The notes below the pieces were generated by a model. That model searched no databases, had not been told where the DNA came from, and was given only the letters and a program-made list of their open reading frames with translations. From Kudoa neothunni (lineage: Eukaryota > Cnidaria): a DNA stretch of 64,000 bases. The stretch's first letter is position 1. Every line of letters starts with the position of its first letter. The position numbers were made by a program, and so were the translations under genes. Shown here one piece after another: positions 1 through 9,893 of the stretch. The stretch spans positions 6,758,001-6,822,000 of the forward strand of contig OZ199838.1 in assembly GCA_964304625.1 (NCBI GenBank), in the 5' to 3' direction.

Positions 1-1079
1 ACCCTCGAACATCTGAGGAAAAAAGTTACACGAGTACTAGGAGGTGGACACTGTGACCACATGCAAAAATGTATTAAAATAATAAAAATCGTTTCCCTTA
101 AGATTAAGAACATAATTATGTAAGTTATTTTTTACATTTTAAATACAATAAATTTAATAAAAATAAATAAATAAATGATGCATTTTTGTTACGTTTATTT
201 GAGCACGTGCGAAGAACAGGAATAATTATGCCTGTATATACTTTGAATTGCGTAAAAAATTAGGAATAAACTGTTTTATTATTTCATGATTTTTCACATT
301 TTCTTCCCCTTATTATTATTATTTTAACATCTAAGGTTTTGGTGAATTTCTCAAAATCCATGATTTTATTATGAATTCTCTTCCCCGTTGACAAAAGTAT
401 GTTAAATATATAAATTCGTACTTTATCAATTGAAATTTGGCATTATAAATTAAGTTATAAAGAAGAAATATTTATTATATATAGTCTAAGAATTTTTAGC
501 TTTTGGATTTTTGAGTTATAAGATGGTACAAATTAAACTTTAAACAACTATATTTAACTTGCTACTTTTTGTTGATATGTAATTTAAAATTATTATAATA
601 TGCACGATTCCCATGCCAGATTAAATTAGGTAACAGAGTCAAGTTGTTATAGAAATAAAAAATGAATTTAATAGGGTTCCCTGCTTCAAGGCTCATTTAT
701 AATGTTTATTTTATTGCGGAAAAACTTTATATATATATATATATATATATAACTATCTGAATGTTATTATTAATATGGTAGGCATGTTCGAGTATGTGTA
801 TCTTTTTTTCTTTTTTTGATTTTAAGCGAAAAGAGAAAACGTAAAACTTCGTTATTTAAGTATTTTTAAAAGCACCATTGTACTATTAAAATACGCCAAG
901 GAAAAAAAGAAAAGAAAATATTTTGTAAAAGTTATTGATATAATAACAGCTGATAAATATATTCAATAAATATGCCACAAATAACATTGCAAACTATAAA
1001 ATTACAAATGATATAATTAAAGTCGTTATTCATCTCCTGGTTAATGAAGAAAAATCTCTAGAAGACGTTTCCTGCCACG
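1..1079. other. AT-rich intergenic DNA
   Basis: No coding exon was recognised on either strand. The stretch holds short A and T runs and one (TA)n microsatellite at about 729-751. No tRNA, terminal inverted repeat or target duplication was seen. Confidence 0.5.
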
Positions 1080-1330
1080 ACAAAATACCCAAGTCTACTT
1101 AGAGGCATATGATAGAAAAAACAAGCTTTCGCGTATATGCGAAAAGATACAAGAGATGGCTTATAAAGAAATCCAACGTCAACTTGTTCAACTAATTCAT
1201 GATGACAGCACAACTATTTTGTAAGCAATGATAGCAAAGCCAATTGTTGATATCAGTCCTACAACAGTTTGGAGGTAGCTAAAGTCCTTTAAAATATAGC
1301 AGTGGATATTCTTGCGATGAAGAATATCAC
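1080..1330 (+). pseudogene. possible IS630/Tc1-type transposase relic
   Basis: Conceptual translation gives a broken helix-turn-helix-like stretch. It contains the phrases LSRICEKIQEMAYKEIQRQL and, after two stops, ISPTTVWR followed by LKSF. The second phrase resembles the 'TTVWR..LKSF' end of the DNA-binding region in IS630/Tc1-like transposases. No catalytic domain follows, because the region runs into a poly-C tract at 1383. This is a weak call: it could be chance or a relic of another element. If real, it is a dead fragment of a few hundred bases. Confidence 0.25.
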
Positions 1331-1382
1331 CTAGAATAATTGAGATATTAAGACACCGATTTCATTAATGAGTGAAGCTATT

Positions 1383-1405
1383 CCCCCCCCCCCCCCCCCC
1401 CCCCC
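1383..1405. repeat. uninterrupted 23-base poly-C tract
   Basis: Twenty-three consecutive C residues stand in otherwise very AT-rich DNA. They lie just after the possible transposase relic and in no gene. The tract could form G-quadruplex or i-motif structures, or its length could be an assembly artefact. Confidence 0.95.
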
Positions 1406-2318
1406 AAAATGAAATACAATAAAGTTATATTTGGATTAAAATTTACTGATGGGTTTGGGAGTTAGATCCTGATATGATTTAAATTTCGTCTAAGTATACA
1501 CTTATTTTTAAAAATAATCTTTAGAAGAATATTTATATTGCGGTGAAAATGCTTTATTTATCTCCACATGTTCGTCGAATTTGAGAAGCGCACGTTCTCC
1601 AAAATGCTTACTTCACAGATACAATGACCTGGATCGTTTATTGAAATAAAAGTAACCGTATTTAATTTGATCAACTTTATGTAAAATAAAATATTTGTTA
1701 CGTTAAATTTGTTGACTTATGTATGCAGCCACTGCACCCCATAGGTCATCTAGTGATAAATGTTTATTTAATATTTGACGAGGCTGTTATTCGAATTAAT
1801 TTATATTTTAAACGAAAGGGGATGATATAAATTTTATTTTTTGTAAAATATTATTTCTTCCGTGTTTTGAAAGTTCAATAATGTTTGTTCCATTACCTTC
1901 TGCCTTATAAATTGAATTTTGATCTATAGATTTAAAACTAAGAATGAAGGTTAGGATTTCTAGTTTTTTGAATATCAAAATAATTATAATACGGCAAGAT
2001 CTCGATATTTGGAGGTTCGATATAATGTAATGTAGCTGGCCTTTTTTTAATGTATATACTCAACATTATAAAGTTCTCGATGTATATAGTCTTTTAATTT
2101 AGCATTATACACAAAAATATGAAATGAAAGTTATTTGACGCAATTTTCGTGAAATTCAGGGTCTTGCTATTAGGCAATATTTGCCTCAAATTTTAATCGG
2201 CTTAATCCTCTACATTAACATTCGAACGTTCTTTATTGAGAGGAAAAAAATTTGAATAAAAAATTAAAATTATTCAACATTATGATTCAATTAAATCAAT
2301 ATAAAATTCCAATAATGA
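1406..2318. other. AT-rich intergenic DNA, nothing recognised
   Basis: Read on both strands without finding a coding exon, RNA gene or repeat with defined ends. Confidence 0.5.
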
Positions 2319-2499
2319 CTCTAGAGCAGCGCGTCCCAACTAAAACTGGGCTCGCATCCCCTTGCATACGATAAGATGTAACTGACCTAAAATTTATCAA
2401 AAATGATTTTCAATTTTGATCTAATCTCTCACCACCTGAGACCAAAGTTCGCACCCCCCAAGGTGCGGGCACCCTCAGTTGGGAACCCCTGCTCTAGAG
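2319..2499. mobile_element. hAT-type MITE, copy 1 (165 bp plus 8-bp target duplications)
   Basis: A 165-base element (2327-2491) begins CAGCGCGTCCCAACT and ends AGTTGGGAACCCCTG, imperfect inverted repeats of the hAT type. It is flanked by a perfect 8-base direct repeat CTCTAGAG at 2319-2326 and 2492-2499. Just inside, a TTCGCACC...GGTGCGGGC hairpin is visible near the right end. It has no coding capacity. A second copy with its own target duplication lies at 35572-35783 in the same orientation. The 8-base duplication and the ends place it in the hAT superfamily; the autonomous partner is not in the window. Confidence 0.9.
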
Positions 2500-2516
2500 T
2501 GTCACGGAATATCATA

Positions 2517-3371
2517 TACAGTAAGTGACCGATTTCATGCACTTTTTAAAAACCTGTTTAGTTAGAATATTGATTGGCCAATTTCACACATTTTTTTTCG
2601 GGAAATTCTTGTTTATTATTTAGTTAAGTCAATATTTAATTCCAAAAAACTCCTATAACTATACCTATTGCCGAAAAGTACAATATTACTTATTATCGTG
2701 AAAGTCTCCAATCTAATGACACAAAAACTGTCACTGTATCACGTTTTAAAATGTCTATTATCTCGGTTCCTAATGGCATCCTAGAGATGAAAAATACTAT
2801 AATCAAGACCTATAAATGTTTTTAGAATCTAAAAATAGAAATTGTATGTATGCAGTCAATTTAATTCTGTTGATGAAGATGCATATTGATGGATTGGATG
2901 GACACGAAGCAAAAAGATTGTAGTAAGCTTCGTCACGATAATCATCAAGAAAAATTAATTGGTCAAAGAAAACGATTTACCTTCATGTGCAATTGTGCAA
3001 TTCGTGGAGGGTTTCGTTGTTTTAAAAAAAGGTCCAACATCAAAAAGTCAAATTTGACTAGATAATCTGCTGATGCTACGTCCGAAACTATTTCAGAGTA
3101 GATCAATCAATTCAGAACATTTTTTTAAAAGATACTCTGAAAATTTTATTCATAATGTAAACGAAACTGCCTTATTCTACCGATGACATCATGGGGAGTA
3201 TTTCATAGATCGTTGAAAAAATATTTTTGTGCTGTTAACACGTTTTAATTATCTTTAAAAAATTAATATATAGTTAATCGGCCCTTTTAAACGCAACTTA
3301 ATCATTATTAAATGTCAATTTTTTCTGAAACAATTTTGCACACAAGTGTGTGAAATTGGTTTCTTACTGTG
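2517..3371. mobile_element. Tc1/mariner-like non-autonomous element
   Basis: Inverted ends are visible: CAGTAAGTGACCGATTTCAT reading in from 2519, and its relative CAGTAAGAAACCAATTTCAC reading in on the minus strand from 3369. The left flank is TA; the right flank is TG, which may be a decayed TA. A subterminal motif similar to the end (CCAATTTCACACA) recurs near 2578. The 851 bases between hold only frames full of stops, so I call it non-autonomous or decayed. Superfamily placement rests on the CAGT end and the likely TA duplication only. Confidence 0.55.
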
Positions 3372-5237
3372 TTCTGTTATTGTGAGTTTTATTCAAATGA
3401 GAGTAGGCCATTTGCCTCTGAATAGGATGTTGTCTAATAAATCCAATATAATGAGCTCCAATGTTGCTTATACCTATAAAAGTGTTAACGATGCAAAATA
3501 TATCCAACTCTAGATAAAGATAGAGTTTAAGCCGGATTATGTCAGAACACCAAAAAAGACAAAGATTCCAGGGTTTTTTCACCGAGAAAGCACAACTTTT
3601 TGCAGGTGATTTTAAAATCTCTGATTTCGGTTGAAGAAAACGTTGGATTGACAACTCTAATACTCGTTTTTAATTTGAAAAATTCCACTCTCTATTTAGA
3701 CTATTTAGAAGCGGTAAGCGTCGATGATATCGTTAATGATTAGGTAAACCAATTTTATGAGGTAAAAAGTAGATACGAACAAGGAACGCGTATTAACTCT
3801 TGACGAGACCACTCTTATTTATGCACACTTCACTCAACGAAAATATGCAATAAAGAATGAGTAAAATTAAAAGGGAACGAAATGAAACAATCAAACAAAT
3901 CAATAATCGCATTAGAGACTGCTTAATTTACAGGAAAATAATTTTTTCACATAGTGTAATTGATAAATTCAAAGAGACCGACTGTTTTAAAGGAAATTAA
4001 TGAGTATACTGTTAAATAATACGATCAAAAAAATTGTGTGATGACTTCAACAATCTTTTTGACATTTTGAAAAATCTTGATCAAAAGTTCTCGAAAGAAA
4101 CGGGAAGCGCTTATAGTGTTAGATCGATGCCATTCACATTCATAATTAAATAGTATCAACAAGATAGTTTTTTTTCGTTTCAAAATAAAAAATATATTCT
4201 TATAGCGCAAGCGCAAATCTGTTTGACAATGATTTCGTATTGGGCACTAATAGCTCAGGTCCTCATTTAATGCGCAATATCGAGACCTTACTGTAATTAT
4301 AAGTTTAGCTGAATTAATGAGACTTGTACCTTGATCGGATATGAATGCGTCTTGTGCATAAGCGCGCGTCGAATTTATCTTGATCGAACATTGATGCATC
4401 ATGCGTGTGAAGCACTGTATTTTTTAACGAAAATAATGACACAAACAATGATTATAAGTGGGTAAAATATTGGTCAATTAATGGCTAATGATACATCAAT
4501 TTCCATTACGCATTATCATAACCATAACCACAACTTATCCCCAGCTTATTTATTGATACCCTGAAATTTTCATGGTCTATTCAAGTTTTCTCAGCCCCAC
4601 CAGTGGTAAATATTGTCCTATCATATGTGAAACAGAAAATACATGATTATTTAGTTGAAAAATGGTATAAATCAATGAGCCCCCATTCTCGAAAAATTAG
4701 ATTAAAAACAATATCAAATTTAACTTTGTGCCAATTTAGAGTTAAATTGCCTGTAAAGTAAAATTGCAGAATACTGGCCGCATTTAATGATTAAAGATTA
4801 TAATTAGTTCGTACAATAATCCCACATTAATGTAAATAAAATTAGTGTGATATGTGTTAAACAATTTCTGGTAGGAATGTCTGTGTTTTAATCCATTATT
4901 TTGTTGTTGTTTGTTGTTGTTGTTGTTGTTGTAACGATAAACATTTTCTATAAACGAACACGTAATGCTTCCATAGAGCATAAATTTCTTTTTCATATAG
5001 ACATAGATTTAATAATAAGCAATCGCTAGGGAGAAATTGTGATAACGAGTCCAAATCATCAGTCATACTTAACTCTTAGAATACGTAAAGATCGTTTTAC
5101 GTGATTGAGTGTTATGGCCTGTAGAAATGACTGCGAGGAGCTAGAAGACATAAAATAGATTACAACAACTAAGATGTATAACAAATAGAACATTCAATAT
5201 GAGATCATGTTGCCTCAACACTAAAAAACAATAAAAA
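3372..5237. other. intergenic DNA with a GTT microsatellite
   Basis: No gene could be supported. A (GTT/TTG)n microsatellite occupies about 4900-4932; the minus-strand frame across it reads as an asparagine/glutamine run and is not treated as coding. The rest is AT-rich and has no ends that I could pair. Confidence 0.5.
4900..4932. repeat. (TTG)n trinucleotide microsatellite
   Basis: About ten TTG units, with one TTTG interruption. Confidence 0.9.
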
Positions 5238-5480
5238 TAAGGAAGTGGCTATTTTCACGGTAAATAATATTCAGGTGACACTAGTTTTGAATATATTTAA
5301 TTATTTCTGGCCCTAAGAGAAAAGCGGTGAGGTGGGCCAGAAATAATTAAATATAGCAGATTTTACAAAATTAAATATATAACCAGCTTGTAAGCTGGAG
5401 TTGCTGAGATTAAAAATTCTCATTGCGCAAGCGGACATGCCGTTTAGGATTAAGTTTTATCGTGCCAATTACCTCTGCCT
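5238..5480. mobile_element. fragment of the 620-bp hAT-type MITE family
   Basis: This stretch aligns by eye with 62010-62225 inside the complete element at 61733-62353. Shared phrases include AATAATATTCA(G/A)GTG and the block ending CAAGCGGACATGCC / CAAGCGTACGTGCC. Neither terminus is preserved, so it is an old fragment. It contains a perfect 21-base inverted repeat (arms 5293-5313 and 5334-5354, 20-base loop) that has decayed in the other copy. Confidence 0.7.
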
Positions 5481-6430
5481 AAAAATTACGAAATCAGTAT
5501 AGCCGAATTTGTTCGTTGTCGCTTATTAGGATTACGGTCATCATTCTGCATTTTTACTGCCTGTAGTTAAAAACTTGTAATTTCATAATAGGACGAAAGT
5601 GATATACGACAATAAGTCGTGCGAATTTGGCAATTAATTACTGTTATAATATACTTAAAATTTTAATCCAGTATTTGAATTAACGGATCAGCTATCAACA
5701 AAACAAATTGTGAAATGTCACACAGAATTTTTCCCCGCGCAATTATAAAATATATAAAATCAAATTATTATTTGAAATTATAAAGTAATACGTATAACAT
5801 AACATTTGTTGCTCAATTGTAATTATGTTTGTTGTCACCGGAGCCAGTGCATATTCATTCCTAGTAAGCAGTATATTGATCCTTCACCTGTTTACTCTAC
5901 GTGATTATGGATACAAAATTTTTGTAATTATGACCTATAGTAAAAGTAAATGAATAGTAGCATCGGCTCTGATATTTACGCCGCAGGTATACCCCGCCAA
6001 TTTAATTTGGAATGCAAACAACTGTGTTTTGGTCCGATCAACAACCAACCAAGTGTTGAGTCAACATGTACGTATAATTTAGAGTAATGGAACTAATAGG
6101 TGTTATTAGCCAATCATGGCGAGTTTTGGCGAAAATCCTACCATCTACTAATGTTTAACCCCAAACCAATTGGATTTCAACCCATGGTGTCAGTTTCTCA
6201 CCCTATTCATCTCCTAATAAGACCACTTAGAGCTAACAAAATGAATTTAACATCGCGTAGAATCCAAAAATAAGGCTTATTCCAACGATTATTTTTACTA
6301 AATATTTTCGGCAACTTTAATAAGATAATCGGCCAATAGAGGCTCATTTGTTTACGTAGTGGCGGATGATATTCCGCGTGGATTAGTGACGAGGACTGGG
6401 GCGAGTTTTAGTAACTTCTAAGTGTTAACG
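5481..6430. other. upstream region of the H2A.Z gene
   Basis: No exon was recognised. The last 100 bases before the H2A.Z start (6350-6430) are richer in GC and CG pairs than the surrounding DNA, so the promoter probably lies there. I see no convincing TATA box at a fixed spacing. Confidence 0.4.
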
Positions 6431-6932
6431 ATGGTAACAACGTCACCACCTATCCGCTTCTATTACTTTTTAAATGTATTTAGGCAGCTGGTAAAACTGG
6501 TAAAACTGGAAAAGATATAAAATCTAAGTCAAAGTCTATCTCTAGATCATCTAGAGCCAACCTTCAAGTGAATGATTTACTGCTTCAAGCAACTGTCTAA
6601 TATCGGTTTAGTTCCCTGTTGGTAGACTTCACAGACACATGAAACTTAGAACAACTTGCAAAGGAAGAGTTGGAGCTACTGCCGCCGTCTACATTGCTGC
6701 CATATTGGAGTACCTCACCGCGGAAGTGTTGGAGTTGGCCGGAAATGCTTGCAAGGATTTGAAGGTTAGACGTATTACTCCTCGACATCTTCAGCTTGCC
6801 ATAAGAGGTGACGAAGAACTTGATACTCTTATCAAGGCTACTATCGCCGGTGGAGGTGTTATTCCTCACATCCACAAAAGTTTGGTTACCAAAAAAGGTG
6901 ACGGTAACCAACCTGGAGCACCTGATGTCTAG
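6431..6932 (+). CDS. H2A.Z (H2AV-type): histone variant H2A.Z / H2A.V (three exons)
   Basis: Nucleosomal histone that replaces H2A at promoters and regulatory regions. Exons are 6431-6433 (only the ATG), 6484-6567 and 6612-6932, with introns of 50 and 44 bases (GT-AG). The product has 135 residues. The N-terminal tail is lysine- and serine-rich ([18 protein letters not shown]). The fold then follows with [49 protein letters not shown] and [18 protein letters not shown]. The GDEELD plus [12 protein letters not shown] signature separates H2A.Z from canonical H2A. Oddities are cysteines in RTTCKGR and AGNACKD, where serine is usual in H2A.Z, and an extended C-terminal end reading [11 protein letters not shown]. 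The ATG-only first exon was chosen because ATG|GT...AG|GCAGCTGG gives M-A-A-G in frame. No replication-type histone stem-loop was seen downstream, as expected for a variant; AATAAA-like signals lie near 7186. Confidence 0.95.
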
Positions 6933-7278
6933 TTTTTTCCGTTTTACTTCAACTTAATTTGAATGTACTATCAACATTGTTTTTGGTTGTTGATGGCTCT
7001 TTTTTCGCATTTATCAGTTGTCGTAATTGAGTCATGCCCTATGCAACTAATTGCTCTTATTCAATACAAAATTAACTTTTGGGGTGTTATTAGTTAACAA
7101 CTCTCTAGTAACATATTATTTTATGGTCTATTCAATTGTTATCGTTACGTATGTTGTCGTATTTATTTAAATGAATGTGCTAAAATAAATAATTTATTTG
7201 CACGATTCACATCGAGTCAGTTGCATCCTTGCAATAGCTCAATAAGAGGGAGTGGGTCCCTACAACTGTAAACTTACC
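6933..7278. other. 3' flank of the H2A.Z gene
   Basis: AT-rich sequence with AATAAA-like motifs near 7186, probably the 3' UTR and polyadenylation region. No other gene is seen. Confidence 0.5.
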
Positions 7279-7842
7279 GCCTAGCCCAATGTTTCCCCAC
7301 CGGTGGGGTGTAAAAAAATTTTGGTAGCGCATGGAAATTTAAGTGTTTAATGAACGAACCGCTCAAGTGTGATGCGGAAAATCCTGAGTATTGGTGTGGC
7401 ACAGATAATGGTGAGATAACTGGGCGGCATGACGTACTTTGAAGTCAATATAGCGATCTTCGATACCACTTATTTTTGAGTGCCGGTTAACATCTTAAAA
7501 AATACAGAAAGAAATGATTGAATATATACAAATTAATAATATTGTTTAACGTGTTGCTCCAGCTAAATGGAATCAGAATGGTTTGATCTCAATCTTGTCT
7601 CATTCAGACTCGCATATCCATTTTTTTGATTAAACCTAATATAATATTGATTAATTTTGTATTCATATTTATTTTCGGTTGGTTCGCCTTGTGTACACGA
7701 AAGCCATTCCTAATGAAGGTTGGAGTATCACGAGTTTCACTTGATGCGGCTTCGTACAGATTGAAGAACTAAAGGTGTTAATTTTTAAGTTACATCGATA
7801 AATTAAATTATATTTAATCGAACAGATTTTAGTTTCAATGAG

Positions 7843-9340
7843 AAAAGAAATATACAGTCCAACAGGATTCGTACGTAATGAGTCGGGGAATGGAGTCTCA
7901 TTACGTAGAATCGCTGCATTACGTACGAGCCCTGCATGCGCACTGATGATTTCGGAAATTTTTATTCTACGTTAATCATTACTTGATGCATATTTAAATG
8001 AAATAAAATAAATTTTGACATTATTTACTCCACTTATATATTGAGCGAATAATTTTAAAATGAAATAAATGGTGCGAATCGATAGTCTATTCGTGATCTT
8101 ACAAAATTCTAAAAGAATTATGAAATTGCGAAAAGTACAGATAAATGGTAACAACTATTGTTATACAATAAAATGTATTTTTATTTTCTCATTTGTTCGG
8201 CTCTATGTATCTCACTACGAATCCATGTTGTCCAATTTATAAATAATGTAACAAAATCAAATTTTTGTTTTCGTTATTGAATCGTTTATAATTCTGTGAA
8301 TCTCCTCCCCGGCATCGCAAGTGCCTTTAACTTGAGTCGAATTTGTTTGTTTTAGTAGTTTAAATAGATCCTAATATTCAAGAGCTTGATTAAACGAAAT
8401 GGGTGGATTCAAAATTACCGATTAATCTTCTTTATATGGGGTTTTATCATCTGTTTCAGTATTTTTTAAACCCTTAATTATTTTTTTAAGCATATGTTTA
8501 AAACATTCTTGGGCAATTTGTTTTCAAGAACATTATCAAGTTTCTCATTCCATTCTGGACTGTTTCAGCAGGAACGCTTCCGCCTCAGCATGAAACGTAA
8601 CATATTTTAATTTAACCTGGTCTTTAAATCCGTTAAGTTTCGACAGCTAAAATGATCGCTATTATTGTTACATTCCTTTGGAGCGAATCTTCTCGTCACT
8701 GAAATAATATCAATATTAACCCTCTAACGGGCTTGGGGTGTAATACACCCCAAGCCCGTTAGAGGATGGAATTTTTCGATAGCTTAGAGGGTTAATAATA
8801 CCTCCGTTCACTCTTGTTTAAAATATCCATTTACAAACTTTGTTATCAACATGACAACTGAAGCCATATTTAAACGTTTCTAGAATTGTTCAAAAGTCCT
8901 AAACCCACTGATGTTACAATCACATATCTTATTAGAATCCCATTAAATGTTGCCATTCTTTTCAGACCATACTTACCCATAGTCATTTTTTTAAATTTCC
9001 TAACTCGTGTCCCGAGTCATAGCATAGTATTGGATCATTTGGTACTTCTCAGAAAAGCTTTTGTAATTGCTCAGTTAGTTTTATTTTATTATTTACGCGA
9101 TTACAAACGAAGCATGCAAAGTGTACTTTCAAGTACAATTTCCATTACGTAGAATAGCTGCATTCTGTACGAGCGCCATGTTGTTGATTTATTTTTTTAT
9201 TTATTTGATAGCTAAAAGTATTTACTTTATTACAAGTAAGTATTAGAAAATTTAAATTTAGTTTTGTGTAAAAAAATGGCTACTATGTACGACACCAGTT
9301 ACGTACGAGCCCTGTTGCACTGTATATTAATTTCTTTCAA
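7843..9340. mobile_element. inverted-repeat (foldback-like) element nested in the hAT-like element
   Basis: Left arm 7843-7882 contains AACAGGATTCGTACGTAATG. Right arm 9298-9340 reads back as the same motif (TTACGTACGAGCCCTGTTG). The motif CATTACGTAGAATCGCTGCA at about 7899 recurs in direct orientation near 9145 as CATTACGTAGAATAGCTGCA. No clear direct target repeat was found, so the boundaries and class are uncertain. Confidence 0.5.
8716..8795. mobile_element. 72-bp piggyBac-like mini-element with TTAA target duplications
   Basis: TTAA at 8716-8719 and at 8792-8795 flank a 72-base element whose ends are CCCTCTAA and TTAGAGGG, a perfect 8-base inverted repeat. Inside, 8721-8741 and 8745-8765 are perfect 21-base inverted arms separated by AAT. 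TTAA duplications and CCCT ends are the piggyBac signature. The palindrome (GGGGTGTAATACACCCC) has the same layout as the subterminal GGGTCAAATTGACCCC of the piggyBac at 43048. It has no coding capacity. Confidence 0.8.
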
Positions 9341-9485
9341 ATTTTAATGTGATAAGGAGCTTTATTCAAGATTATCAACAGTTTAAATTAAAAAAATCAA
9401 TACTTTGCAAAACGCGAGGCACGGAATTTTTTTCAAGAAAAAGTGTGGCGCGATAGAAAAAACGTTGGGAAACGCTGGCCTAATC

Positions 9486-9893
9486 CTATGACTCAACAAC
9501 TCATCTCACCAACAAAACTTCAACAATTAAATGGTTTGATCTACTAATTTATTAGGTTTGCTGTTTTGACATACACTCTTATTTCTATTTTAATATTTGG
9601 TGGAGACACTGAGATGAAACTATAGAAACTTTATATTTATACTCAAGGGGTATTCCGCAATTTCTACTCTTGTGAGATTAAATCTCAATGGGCCAATTAA
9701 CTTTGGCATTAAGAAAATGTTGTGTATAACGCGGATTAACACTAAAAGCCACTATATATTTTAAAATCTCTAATAAATTTACGGTGTAACACTTTTGTTA
9801 ATCGCGACAATATTAAATGAACAAGATATAACGGACTAAAGTTGAAAAAAGTATTTTACAACAAAATTGTTAGTTTGACCAAAACAAGGCTAC
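9486..9893. other. intergenic DNA downstream of the membrane-protein gene
   Basis: AT-rich sequence with nothing recognised. It includes the expected 3' UTR of the minus-strand gene that ends at 9894. Confidence 0.4.

Larger units (their letters stand above)
7279..9485. mobile_element. probable hAT-type element carrying nested insertions
   Basis: The left end CAATGTTTCCCCACC (from 7287) and right end CGTTGGGAAACGCTG (to 9477) are imperfect inverted repeats of hAT style. Flanking 8-base stretches GCCTAGCC and GCCTAATC match at six of eight positions. Both ends carry a GTGGGG/GTGTGGCGCG-type subterminal block. No intact transposase is readable. Inside lie a second inverted-repeat structure (7843-9340) and a 72-base TTAA mini-element (8716-8795). 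I consider the outer element likely but not proven. Confidence 0.5.

Noticed and set aside
4784-4996. Asparagine/glutamine-rich open frame on the minus strand
   Set aside because: It is simply the translation of the GTT microsatellite at 4900-4932; no other coding sign.
6597-6911. 104-codon open frame opposite the H2A.Z gene
   Set aside because: Antisense shadow of a highly conserved histone coding exon.
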